Assembly: GCA_004172935.1 (NCBI GenBank) | Contig: SDZD01000011.1 | Location: 96,617-160,616 of the forward strand | Direction: 5' to 3' | Length of the DNA stretch: 64,000 nt | DNA from: a bacterium | Lineage (GTDB): Bacteria > Armatimonadota > Abditibacteriia > Abditibacteriales > Abditibacteriaceae | Shown here: in pieces, positions 1 through 8,193 of the stretch | Numbering within the stretch: the first letter of the stretch is position 1 | How the letters are laid out: each line of letters starts with the position of its first letter | Translations under genes and position numbers: made by a program | Notes under the pieces: generated by a model | What the model was told of the DNA's origin: nothing | Database searches by the model: none | What the model saw: only the letters and a program-made list of their open reading frames with translations

Positions 1-33
1 GGCTATTATCTGTTAGCTTTTAGCCCGCACAGG

Positions 34-1494
34 TCAGGCGCCTTTGATGGCACGAACTGGGAGAGTGAAGAGAAAGGTGGAGCCTTCGCCTAGTTTGGAT
101 TCGACCCAGATTTGCCCGCCGTGGGCTTCGACAGCCAATTTACAGAATGTGAGGCCGAGACCGGTGGACATTTTGCGTCCAGCTCTGCGGGTTTCGACCT
201 GACCGAATTTGTCGAAGACCTTGTCCACATCTTCGGGTGGAATGCCTTCTCCGGTGTCGCGCACGAATAGTTCGGCTTGTTGGGAGTCGTTGGGGTTGAG
301 ACGAGCACCAACAGTGATGCGGCCTACTGTGGGCGTGAATTTAATGGCATTGCCGAGAAGGTTGATTAGAACACGGGTGATAAGTTCGGAATCGGCTTGA
401 AGGAAGGGTACGTCAGGGGCAACCTCGATAGAAATGGGTGCGCCGCCGCCGTATTGAGAAAGCGACACGGTTTCGACCGCTTTTTGGATGACTTCCTCGG
501 CGCGCATTTGCTCGGCGCGAATTTGCATTTGTCCAGCTTCCATTTTGGAAACGTCGAGGAGTTCGTTGACAAGCCCTAACAAGCGCTCTCCTGAACCGAG
601 GCTCATGGAAACGATTTCTTCCTGGGTTTCGTCGAGCTTGCCCAACATGCCGTCTTTGAGCATTTCGAGCGGACCAATGAGGGTAGTCAAAGGGGTGCGC
701 AAATCGTGGACGAGCATAGCAGTAAGCGAATCACGCATTTCTTCGGCGCGCTGCAACTTGCTGAGGGCTTCGGCGAGGCGGGCGCTTTGTAGTTCGACCT
801 CACGCTTTCCTTCTTCAATTTCGGCTTTTTGGCGAGTGAGTTCATCGCGGCGCTCTTCGAGTTCAATGTTCTGCTTCGTTGAGCGCAGGAACAGGCCTCC
901 CGCGCCACCAATGAGCAGAAGATTGGCGAGGGTCGCAACCAAGAAACTGGTATTGGCGACTATCGCGGATTGGGCAGATTCGCGGTGGCGCTCTTTGAGC
1001 AAACGCATCTCTTCGGCGCTCATGGTGCCGAGGATGGTACGCACGACATCCATCTCGCGTTTACCTTCGCCTTGGCCGACAAGGGCGGCGGCGGCTTCTA
1101 AGCCGCTTTTATCGCGGGTTTCGATAACCACTTTGGCGAGATTGAGGCGCTTGCGGATAGCGACTTCCAATGTCCCTGCGCGCCTGTGTTGCACGGGGTT
1201 GTCTTGTACCAATGTATTAAGCGGTTCGAGGTGGTTTTCTAAGCGTTTCTGGGCAGCAAAATAGGGTTCCAAAAAAGGAGCGCGACCAGTGAGCGCATAG
1301 CCACGCGAGCCAGTCTCGGCGTCTTTAACCAGCGAGGCGACGCGCTCTAATTCGAATAGGACTTCGTTGGTATGCGAAACCATTGCCTCGTTATGAGAAA
1401 GGCGCTGAATATTGGTATAGGCAACGGTTCCATTAGCCACTGCCAGAGCAAGGGCGAGAAATAAAAGTAGTCGAAAGAGCATCAAACGATTCAC
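34..1494 (-). CDS. CHASE3-domain sensor histidine kinase
   Basis: Membrane histidine kinase of 486 residues. Residues 1-20 form a first membrane segment. About 33-170 look like a CHASE3 extracytoplasmic sensor (RGYALTG, FLEPY). A second membrane segment lies near 183-203, followed by a charged coiled coil to about 255. The HisKA box is HDLRTPL with the phosphorylated His at about 263. The HATPase part has NAIKFTP, DTGEGIPP and GLGLTFCK, so the kinase core looks intact. No response regulator lies beside it, so the partner is unknown. It is divergent from dsbD, with a 114-bp shared upstream region. Family assignment is firm; the signal sensed cannot be told. Confidence 0.93.
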   Translation of the reverse strand: MNRLMLFRLLLFLALALAVANGTVAYTNIQRLSHNEAMVSHTNEVLFELERVASLVKDAETGSRGYALTGRAPFLEPYFAAQKRLENHLEPLNTLVQDNPVQHRRAGTLEVAIRKRLNLAKVVIETRDKSGLEAAAALVGQGEGKREMDVVRTILGTMSAEEMRLLKERHRESAQSAIVANTSFLVATLANLLLIGGAGGLFLRSTKQNIELEERRDELTRQKAEIEEGKREVELQSARLAEALSKLQRAEEMRDSLTAMLVHDLRTPLTTLIGPLEMLKDGMLGKLDETQEEIVSMSLGSGERLLGLVNELLDVSKMEAGQMQIRAEQMRAEEVIQKAVETVSLSQYGGGAPISIEVAPDVPFLQADSELITRVLINLLGNAIKFTPTVGRITVGARLNPNDSQQAELFVRDTGEGIPPEDVDKVFDKFGQVETRRAGRKMSTGLGLTFCKLAVEAHGGQIWVESKLGEGSTFLFTLPVRAIKGA

Positions 1495-1608
1495 CGAACC
1501 TTTTAAAGCAATTTAAGCGCCTTGTTAGTAATTTCTACAACACGAATTAGAACACACCTTGTCGTGTATAAACGGAACTAAAAGCGCGTTGTACATTCTG
1601 AAGAAGGG

Positions 1609-3513
1609 ATGAATTTTTCGCGGCTAAGTTGGCTAATGGCGTTCGTTCTCGCTTTTGCAAGCGCGTTCGGCGGAATTGCCCATGCTCAGAACCCGGTGAA
1701 GTGGAATGCCGTGGTGAAAACGACGGATGCGCGCGCCGGAGAAGTGGCGACTGTTGAGCTATCGGCCAAGATCGATGGGAAGTGGCACATCTATGCGCCC
1801 AGCACTCCCGATGGCGGCCCGATTGCTACCACCGTCGAGATTACACCGGGAGCCAAGGCCACACTTGCCGGAAAAATTGATGAACCGAAAGCCATCCAAA
1901 AGATGGACGAAGGCTTTGGCATCGAAACCAAAACCTACGAAAAAGCAGTAACGCTTGGAGTGCCAGTTAAATTGGCTGCCGATGCGAAAAATGCCATTAA
2001 GGGCGAATTCCGCGTGCGCTATCAGGCGTGCGAGGCGAAATTGTGCTTGCCTCCCAAAACCGTGAGCGTGCCCTTTGAAATCAAAGTGGCAGCGGGCGCG
2101 GCCCGTTCTGATCGTCAGAAGGTTGTTATGGCCTCGACTGGGAGCGATGCAACACCACCCGCAGCGGGCACGACCGACTCATCAGGCCCCATCAATATTC
2201 AGAAGGGCAATGGAAGCATTCTCGCTTTTATCGCGACGGCTTTTGGAGCCGGACTTGTCGCGTTGCTGACGCCCTGCGTGTTCCCGATGATTCCCATCAC
2301 GGTTTCGCTTTTCACGCCCAAGAAAGGCGAGAAGAAATCGCTGGCTGGCCCCATCGTTTACTGCGCGGGCATCATCGGCACATTTACCTTCGTGGGTGTG
2401 TTGGTTTCGGTGGTGTTTGGCGCTGCCGGACTGAACTTATTCGCGGCCAACCCCTACGTCAACTTGGCGTTAGCGACTTTGTTCATCGTTCTGTCGCTGA
2501 ACCTTTTCGGCGCCTTTGAAATCATCGTTCCGTCCTCGGTGCTAACCCGCATTCAGCCCAAAGGCCGCTCCGGTTTGCTGGCGCCGTTTCTAATGGGTCT
2601 GGCCTTCACGCTGACCTCGTTCACCTGCACCGTGCCATTCGTCGGCACAACGCTGACTGCCGCTGCCACGCAGGGCGTGTGGTTACCTGCTCTGGGCATG
2701 TTGGCCTTCTCGACGGCGTTCGCGTTACCGTTCTTCCTGTTGTCGTTGTTCCCCAGCGTGCTTTCCAAAATGCCACGCGCGGGCGAATGGCTGATTTCGG
2801 TGAAGGCTTTTATGGGCTTCCTCGAACTGGCCGCTGCTCTCAAGTTCTTGCAGACCGCCGACCAATCGCTGAAGTTGGGACTCATCACCCGTCCAGTGTT
2901 CTTGGCTATCTGGTTCGTGCTGGCTGTCATCGCTGGCCTGTATCTGCTGCGCGTCATTCACCTGCCGAAAGATTCGCCCGACCAGAAGGTCGGCCCCATG
3001 CGTCGCGGCTTTGGCCTCGTGACTCTGGGAGTTGCGGCATGGCTGTTAACGGCGTTTAATGGCGGTTCGTTGTACGATTTGAACGCCTACTTGCCACCGC
3101 GCGATTACGGCCAGAAATCGGAAGTCAAGTCGCAGTGGGTGAAGGACGATCTTGATGGCGCCCTTGCGCTTGCTAAGAGCCAGAACAAGCCGTTGCTTAT
3201 CAACTTCACGGGCAATGCTTGCACCAACTGCCGCCTGATGGAAAACGATGTGCTGCCTAACCCAGCTGTTACCAGCGAGTTGGGAGACTTCGTGGCTGTT
3301 GAACTCATCACCGATGGCAGCGACGCGAAATCGCGCAAATTCTCGGCGTTCCAACAGCAGAAGTTCGGCACCATCGCCATTCCGTTATATGCCGTTATCA
3401 CGCCCGATGGAAAAATCAAGGGCCAGTTGGCCGGATTAGAGCGCGACCCCAGCAAGTTCGCCGACTTCTTGCGTCAGTCTCGTTCGCAAGTTCGCGTCGC
3501 ACGCGCGAATTAA
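1609..3513 (+). CDS. dsbD: Thiol:disulfide interchange protein DsbD
   Basis: Transfers reducing equivalents from cytoplasmic thioredoxin across the inner membrane to envelope proteins. All three DsbD modules are visible. After a signal peptide (1-26) comes an N-terminal domain with the CEAKLC pair (C141, C146). A multi-pass central domain from about 205 to 490 carries the two membrane cysteines (TPCVFP C223, SFTCTVP C340). The C-terminal thioredoxin-like domain has C-TN-C (C538, C541). At 634 residues it is slightly longer than the E. coli protein. A strong hairpin follows the stop. It may keep exported proteins such as the ferritin-like group downstream reduced, but that link is inference. 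Confidence 0.95.
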   Translation: MNFSRLSWLMAFVLAFASAFGGIAHAQNPVKWNAVVKTTDARAGEVATVELSAKIDGKWHIYAPSTPDGGPIATTVEITPGAKATLAGKIDEPKAIQKMDEGFGIETKTYEKAVTLGVPVKLAADAKNAIKGEFRVRYQACEAKLCLPPKTVSVPFEIKVAAGAARSDRQKVVMASTGSDATPPAAGTTDSSGPINIQKGNGSILAFIATAFGAGLVALLTPCVFPMIPITVSLFTPKKGEKKSLAGPIVYCAGIIGTFTFVGVLVSVVFGAAGLNLFAANPYVNLALATLFIVLSLNLFGAFEIIVPSSVLTRIQPKGRSGLLAPFLMGLAFTLTSFTCTVPFVGTTLTAAATQGVWLPALGMLAFSTAFALPFFLLSLFPSVLSKMPRAGEWLISVKAFMGFLELAAALKFLQTADQSLKLGLITRPVFLAIWFVLAVIAGLYLLRVIHLPKDSPDQKVGPMRRGFGLVTLGVAAWLLTAFNGGSLYDLNAYLPPRDYGQKSEVKSQWVKDDLDGALALAKSQNKPLLINFTGNACTNCRLMENDVLPNPAVTSELGDFVAVELITDGSDAKSRKFSAFQQQKFGTIAIPLYAVITPDGKIKGQLAGLERDPSKFADFLRQSRSQVRVARAN

Positions 3514-3531
3514 ATAAGAGGGTCTTTCCGC

Positions 3532-3562
3532 AGAAAGTAGGGGTAACCCCTACTTTCTTTTA
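3532..3562 (+). terminator. Rho-independent terminator after dsbD
   Basis: Arms at 3532-3543 and 3547-3558 form a 12-bp perfect stem with a TAA loop, followed by a T-rich run. It lies 18 bases past the dsbD stop. Confidence 0.85.
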
Positions 3563-3662
3563 TTAGTGGTAGTTGATTTGCATTTAAGGGATTTCCATTG
3601 CATCTTCGGAGGCGAGACGTTTAACGCCACTGGAATTCTCAAGTGCATCTCAAGGAACCTCT

Positions 3663-4367
3663 ATGTCCAATCAATTGGAAGACGTCTCGCTTGCTGCAAG
3701 CGACAACGGCGTCAAATCTCCGGCGAGGCGTCAATTTTTTGCGCTTGCCACAGCCGTCGGAGGCGTAGCGCTCGCAGGCGCACTCTACAAACCCGCTCAA
3801 GCTGACATTGTCGCGTCGCTAGGCAAAATTTTCTACCTCGACCCCACTGTTCTCAACTTCGCCTTCGCCATCGAAGAACTTGAAGCTGATTTCTTTTCAC
3901 GCTCTTTCCGTACAGCAGGCTTTCAACAGTTGAATGGCCCAGAGCGCGCTGCCTTCTCGCTATTCGCCAATCAGGACGAGAGCCACAGAATGCTACTCGA
4001 ATCGCTACGTGGCCCATTCAACGCCAAAGATGCGGGAACGTTCGAATCGCTTAATACCAGCGCCTCGCGTCGCCCACGCTTGTTCTACTACCCCCCACTC
4101 GGTTCGCGCGAAGAACTACTCAAAACCGCACTCGACATCAAAGAGAACGCGCTCTTCACCTACCACGGCGCCGTCGGCCTGGTGAAAAACAAAAAGCTTC
4201 TGGGAGTTGCCGCTTCAATTGCGGGCGTTGAGGGACGCCACGTGGCAGTGCTTCGCGACATGATGGGCCTTGATCCAGTTCCCGCCCCATTTGAAGGAGC
4301 CATTACAGCGGCACTTGCAGGTCGAAAATTCGCCGCTTACGGACTGAAGGGAGGAGCACCCCAATGA
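3663..4367 (+). CDS. Exported ferritin-like domain protein (paralog 1)
   Basis: Ferritin-like four-helix protein of 234 residues, probably of the Ferritin_2 family (PF13668 type). A TAT-type leader is seen: ARRQFF at 21-26, then a hydrophobic stretch ending in PAQA near 47. Candidate di-metal ligands are in place: IEELEAD (E71-E74), DESH (E106, H108), KENAL (E161) and VEGRH (E190, H193). The likely role is metal binding or oxidase activity outside the cytoplasm; substrate unknown. An AAGGA lies about 7 bases before the ATG, one of few plausible ribosome sites here. Its end overlaps the next gene by 4 bases (ATGA), so the two are translationally coupled. Confidence 0.85.
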   Translation: MSNQLEDVSLAASDNGVKSPARRQFFALATAVGGVALAGALYKPAQADIVASLGKIFYLDPTVLNFAFAIEELEADFFSRSFRTAGFQQLNGPERAAFSLFANQDESHRMLLESLRGPFNAKDAGTFESLNTSASRRPRLFYYPPLGSREELLKTALDIKENALFTYHGAVGLVKNKKLLGVAASIAGVEGRHVAVLRDMMGLDPVPAPFEGAITAALAGRKFAAYGLKGGAPQ

Positions 4368-5146
4368 AATCCGAAATCATCGTTCCTCAAACGGAAATCG
4401 TTACGCCCGAAGCATTGGCCGCCGAGCCAAAACACACAGGGCAGACAACGTGGGGCCGCCATGCGTCGGCAGTTCTGGGCGCTCTTGGCATCGCGAGTTT
4501 GTTGAAACCTGCCGCCGCCCAAGACACACCGATGCCACCAGCCCCTACCGCTGACCAAGCGACGCCGGGCAATTCAGCAGTTCCTTCGACATCATCGAAT
4601 CCTAACAACCCCGCCGAAAGTATTCCTAAGGGAGCCAAAAGCGCTTCCCCCAGCGACATTGATATTTTGAATTTCGCATTGGGATTAGAATATCTGGAAG
4701 CCGATTTCTATGCGCGTATCGTTTCTGCTCAGCAGACACGGGCCTACCTGAACGACAAAGAGTTCATGGCAGCGCAAAAACTGGCGGCGGATGAAGCGGC
4801 TCACGTGACGGCTATCACCGACCTCATCACACGTGCCAATGGGACTCCTGTGGCCAAACAGGCGTTCAACTTCCCAGCGGAGGCATTTTTCTCTCGTTCA
4901 GCATTTCTACTGACGGCCAGAGACTTAGAAGAAACAGGCGTTGGCGCCTATTTGGGCGCTGCACCTAAAGTCGATGCAACGAACGTGTTGAAATTTGCCG
5001 CCTCGGTGTATGGTATCGAATGCCGTCACGCAAGCCTTATTCGTAAATTGGCGGGAATGCCATTCGCACCGACTGAAACGGAAGTGCCACTTAGCATCGA
5101 AGAAGTGCAAAAGCGCGTTGCCCCTTTCATGGGTATGGCAATGTAA
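4364..5146 (+). CDS. Ferritin-like domain protein (paralog 2)
   Basis: Second ferritin-like paralog, 260 residues. It has a longer N-terminus: a hydrophobic stretch near 35-53 ending in AAAQ, then a low-complexity Pro/Ala/Thr/Asn linker to about 90. The ferritin-like helices keep a full candidate ligand set: LEYLEAD (E109, E112), DEAAH (E144, H147), DLEETG, and ECRH near the end. The start is ATG at 4364 within an ATGA overlap with paralog 1, preceded by GGAGG inside that gene. There is no twin arginine, only GRH before the hydrophobic stretch, so the export route is less clear. A strong hairpin follows. Confidence 0.83.
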   Translation: MKSEIIVPQTEIVTPEALAAEPKHTGQTTWGRHASAVLGALGIASLLKPAAAQDTPMPPAPTADQATPGNSAVPSTSSNPNNPAESIPKGAKSASPSDIDILNFALGLEYLEADFYARIVSAQQTRAYLNDKEFMAAQKLAADEAAHVTAITDLITRANGTPVAKQAFNFPAEAFFSRSAFLLTARDLEETGVGAYLGAAPKVDATNVLKFAASVYGIECRHASLIRKLAGMPFAPTETEVPLSIEEVQKRVAPFMGMAM

Positions 5147-5173
5147 TTCGGTGATAGCTTCGGCTATTGAGAT

Positions 5174-5210
5174 GCGAAAAGCTCCCAACGTTTGTTGGGA
5201 GCTTTTCGCG
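5174..5210. terminator. Bidirectional hairpin after ferritin-like pair
   Basis: A 16-bp stem (GCGAAAAGCTCCCAAC pairing with GTTGGGAGCTTTTCGC) with a short loop, 28 bases past the stop at 5146. The rest of the 310-base gap to 5457 is AT-rich and shows no gene; it presumably holds the promoter of the next pair. Confidence 0.8.
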
Positions 5211-5456
5211 TCTCTGGACTGGACGAATTTTTGTTATTTCATCATTACGGCCATCAGAATCTGAAATTTCGTTTTCATTAACGGCTCTGATTATTTCTGG
5301 ACAGTTACTTTTCTTTAGTTGTTGACATCAAAATAGGCAAAAACGCCATCTTGCCTAAGAATTTTTCACGTCCGAAATGACGGTGAGTAATTGTACGGCA
5401 TCTGTCGTGCAATTCCCTGTAAAATGTGGCTCTATCCGTTTGACGGGCCAAAATAC

Positions 5457-6083
5457 ATGAAAGAACGCGATTCACAACTTTCTTCGCGCCGTGCGTTTCT
5501 GGGCAGAGGCGCCCTTGCAGGAGGCGCGTTGGCAATCGGAACATTGGCACTTCCGGCTTTGCCAGCTCACGCACTGAGTTTTTCTGGTGGAGACGCGCAG
5601 TTACTCGCGTTTTTATTGGAAGTAGAGAAGCTGCAATGCGAGTACTTCAAAAACGCTTCGCTTAATAAAGCCTTGACGGAAACCGAAGCGAATATTTTCA
5701 TCTTCATCGCCAGGCAAGAGACCGATCAAAAAAACTGGTGCAGACTGGCGCTTCGTAAATTCGCGGTTGACAACCACGGCCTTCCATCGACGATGTCGGG
5801 GGGATTAGAAGAGAAACACTATGGGTTTGATACGGTGGGTTCGCGCGATTCGGTTTTGCGTGAGGCAATTCGCCTCAAAAAAGCAAGCGCCTCAGCTTGG
5901 CTTAGCGCTGCTGGCGAAGCCGATGCAGGTGAAATCGTCTCAGCGTTCGCATCGTTGGGTGGTGTGCAAAATCGCCACCTGGCCGTGTTGAGCAACGCAC
6001 TGGGCGAAACCACAATCCCTTCTCTTTCTGTGAGCGAGGCGCGGCGCGAACTCGCGCATTTTGGCTTTGACAGCCCAGTGTGA
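5457..6083 (+). CDS. TAT-exported ferritin-like protein with degenerate ligands (paralog 3)
   Basis: 208 residues from the ATG at 5457; upstream in-frame TTG starts would put extra residues before a clear TAT leader, so 5457 is preferred. The leader has SSRRAFLG followed by a hydrophobic Gly/Ala/Leu run ending in PAHA. The helices align with the other three paralogs, but several expected metal ligands are changed. The ExxH position reads ETDQKNW, the second-half Glu position reads KKASAS, and EGRH has become QNRH. It may have lost metal binding and act structurally. It overlaps the next gene by 4 bases. Confidence 0.8.
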   Translation: MKERDSQLSSRRAFLGRGALAGGALAIGTLALPALPAHALSFSGGDAQLLAFLLEVEKLQCEYFKNASLNKALTETEANIFIFIARQETDQKNWCRLALRKFAVDNHGLPSTMSGGLEEKHYGFDTVGSRDSVLREAIRLKKASASAWLSAAGEADAGEIVSAFASLGGVQNRHLAVLSNALGETTIPSLSVSEARRELAHFGFDSPV

Positions 6084-6685
6084 ATATGAACATCAATCTA
6101 TCAACTCGTCGCCAGATTCTAGGGATTGGCGTTGCATCGGTGGGCGCTCTGGCATTGACGCATGTGGCAAAAGCTCAAGATGCCACAACTCAGGCCGCCC
6201 CTGCGGCTTCGGACGCCGAACTGCTGCGCATGTGTCTGCTTGTCGAGCAAGTTGGCGCCGCTTATTACTCGCAGGTACTTGCGTCTCAAAACACCCGCGC
6301 CTATTTGCCAACCGAATTGGCAACTGCCGCAGCTCAAATGCTGGAAACCAAGAACGCACATATCAGTACGATTGTAGGCGCTCTCGGCAATACGGCAGCA
6401 GGCACGCCAACTTTCAAATTCCCGTTTCAAGCCTTGGTATCAAGGAAAGCGATGCCGTGGCTGGGGCACCGGCTCGAAGAAATCGCCAATGGCGCCCATT
6501 TGACTGCGCTTGATACGCTGAGTAACCGCGCATTACGCCCCGCTGTCATTGGAATTATCGGAGCTAATTCGGCGAATGCAGGAATCTTGCAACACGTATT
6601 AAGCGCTGAATTCGCGGACCATTTTTTCGAAATAAAACTCACGCCCGCCCAAGTCGAAATGTATATCAGCGCTTACCGCGCCTAA
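6080..6685 (+). CDS. TAT-exported ferritin-like protein (paralog 4)
   Basis: Ferritin-like protein of 201 residues, starting GTG at 6080 (GTGA overlap with paralog 3) or ATG at 6086. The TAT-type leader is STRRQILG, a hydrophobic stretch, then VAKAQ. First-half ligands survive (LVEQVGAAYY and ETKNAH). The second-half ExxH is lost (GANSANAG instead of GxExRH). It forms a two-gene unit with paralog 3 and ends at a strong bidirectional terminator. Function beyond the fold is unknown. Confidence 0.8.
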   Translation: MNMNINLSTRRQILGIGVASVGALALTHVAKAQDATTQAAPAASDAELLRMCLLVEQVGAAYYSQVLASQNTRAYLPTELATAAAQMLETKNAHISTIVGALGNTAAGTPTFKFPFQALVSRKAMPWLGHRLEEIANGAHLTALDTLSNRALRPAVIGIIGANSANAGILQHVLSAEFADHFFEIKLTPAQVEMYISAYRA

Positions 6686-6686
6686 T

Positions 6687-6726
6687 AAAAAATCCCTCGC
6701 TTCAACCAAGAAGCGAGGGATTTTTT
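6687..6726. terminator. Bidirectional terminator between convergent genes
   Basis: A perfect 16-bp stem (AAAAAATCCCTCGCTT with its complement) and an 8-base loop, A-rich on the left and T-rich on the right. It serves the ferritin-like unit on the plus strand and the pgl unit on the minus strand. Confidence 0.9.
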
Positions 6727-6739
6727 GTATCGATTAATT

Positions 6740-7213
6740 TCACAGCGACGCACGAACTTGCATTTCTAACTCGACGAGCGAGCCTACAATTTCGACTTCG
6801 GGGCGTACCAGCGAGAGTTGAATCAATAAATCGGCCCGACGCGCGTAATCTGGGTGGGCACCGACGAAAATCGGCTTTTTGTGGCCCTGCTCGTCGCATC
6901 GGTTCGCCCACGCTCCCAATTCGTACAAGGTGATGGGGCATAGCGTTTCGGCGACAAACCAAAACGAAATCGCACTGGCGGCTTTCAAGTAACGATGCTC
7001 CCACTCGATTTGCTGGCGAAGTGCGTTCGGATCGTGCGCCGGGTAGTCATCGCGACGTGGATTGAACAGGGTTAGCTGCGTATCGGCCAATCGTTCGATA
7101 AATTCGCTCTGCCAGTCAGGAACTACAGCGCCAACGCCGATGCCGCCAGCTAAAAAAAGGCTGTTGCCCAGCAATTCGGTGGGCACGGATTGGGGAGCGC
7201 GGAATAGCTTCAT
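6740..7213 (-). CDS. Nucleoside 2-deoxyribosyltransferase-like protein
   Basis: 157 residues from the ATG at 7213, which overlaps the pgl stop as ATGA. That start is preferred over an extended frame that has no family match. The middle reads FNPRRDDYP, then a run with SFWF and a YELGAWAN motif whose Glu fits the catalytic nucleophile of nucleoside deoxyribosyltransferase-like folds (Nuc_deoxyri_tr2 type). Such proteins cleave or transfer at N-glycosidic bonds, but many members are of unknown function. Its coupling to pgl and zwf suggests a link to pentose or nucleoside metabolism; this is inference. Confidence 0.7.
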   Translation of the reverse strand: MKLFRAPQSVPTELLGNSLFLAGGIGVGAVVPDWQSEFIERLADTQLTLFNPRRDDYPAHDPNALRQQIEWEHRYLKAASAISFWFVAETLCPITLYELGAWANRCDEQGHKKPIFVGAHPDYARRADLLIQLSLVRPEVEIVGSLVELEMQVRASL

Positions 7214-7929
7214 CGGCTCAGTTGTGTCGCAGCGCCGACATCGAGGAACCAAATTAAGTCGCCATCGGTTGGCTCGATGCCTGTCGCGGGCAAATTTTGC
7301 ACATCGCAAGGGCCGTTAACGATTTCCTGAACACGATCAGCCTTGTCCTTACCAGTAATCAAAAAGTAGATTTTGCGCGAATTATTGATTTCGGGATAAG
7401 TCATCGTTATACGACGCACGAATGGTTTCAGCGTGGAAACGGGCGTTGCCACAACGCGCCGTTCGGTTTCGTTCAACTGAGGCGAGTGTGGGAAGAGCGA
7501 GGCGGTGTGACCATCGGGGCCAAGGCCCAGAAGGTTGCTATCGACGCGGTCGCCCGCTTCACGAATTCTCACTTCGTAGCGCTTAGCGGCTTCATCGGGG
7601 TCGCTGTCTTCGCCCTCGATACGCACGATTCGCGACGCAATAAATTCGCCGAACGCTTCGCTTGCCATTTTGTAGTTCGAGTTCTCGTCGTCGGGGCCAA
7701 CGGCTCGGTCATCGCCAAATAGTAACACGCTATTGTTCCAATCAATACGCCCAATCCATTGAGGCGAGGCCAAGAGGTTATAGAGAGCCTTGGGCGTGGA
7801 GCCGCCCGACAAAGCGAAAATCCACACGCCTCGCTTTTGAATCGCTTCTCGTGCGTCTCGCACAAGTATTTCAGCGAGGTCTTCTATCAGTTGAGTCGCA
7901 TCGTGAGCAATATGAATCTGGGTTGGCAT
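7210..7929 (-). CDS. pgl: 6-phosphogluconolactonase
   Basis: Hydrolyses 6-phosphogluconolactone, step two of the oxidative pentose phosphate pathway, in the cytoplasm. The family motifs are clear: LSGGSTPKALY near 40, FGDDRAV with the SNYKMA stretch near 73-88, and LGLGPDGHTASLFP in the C-terminal half. The ATG at 7929 gives 239 residues, a normal length; the longer frame adds 30 basic residues unlike the family. It lies downstream of zwf on the same strand, separated by about 264 bases holding a large stem-loop, and is translationally coupled to the deoxyribosyltransferase-like gene. Confidence 0.93.
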   Translation of the reverse strand: MPTQIHIAHDATQLIEDLAEILVRDAREAIQKRGVWIFALSGGSTPKALYNLLASPQWIGRIDWNNSVLLFGDDRAVGPDDENSNYKMASEAFGEFIASRIVRIEGEDSDPDEAAKRYEVRIREAGDRVDSNLLGLGPDGHTASLFPHSPQLNETERRVVATPVSTLKPFVRRITMTYPEINNSRKIYFLITGKDKADRVQEIVNGPCDVQNLPATGIEPTDGDLIWFLDVGAATQLSR

Positions 7930-8054
7930 AAGGTGAGTGGACACTACCCGCACGTGTGATGGCGTGGCGCATCTACCACGAGGAAGATTCGCGCCAATCC
8001 GGTGGGTATAAACCCGCATTCCACACGGCTTAGAAAACTATCAATATCTGTTTA

Positions 8055-8161
8055 ACCATAAACGAACGCCACTAGGCTGAGGATAATGCCGGAAAGTGAT
8101 TCTTCCCGATGAACTGATGCTCATAAGTTCATTATTCTCAGCCTAGCGGCGTTCATTTACG
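8055..8161 (-). repeat. Large imperfect stem-loop between zwf and pgl
   Basis: Two arms of about 31 bases near 8058-8088 and 8129-8160 are near-complementary around a loop of about 40 bases. A smaller inner hairpin (GAACT with AGTTC) lies near 8111-8130. Read as minus-strand RNA, two of the three arm differences become G-U pairs; read as plus-strand RNA only one does. This favours a transcript in the zwf-to-pgl direction. No T-run follows, so it is not a classic terminator. Confidence 0.6.
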
Positions 8162-8193
8162 ATTAAATTTGCGGCTCTCGATTACGCGAGAAC

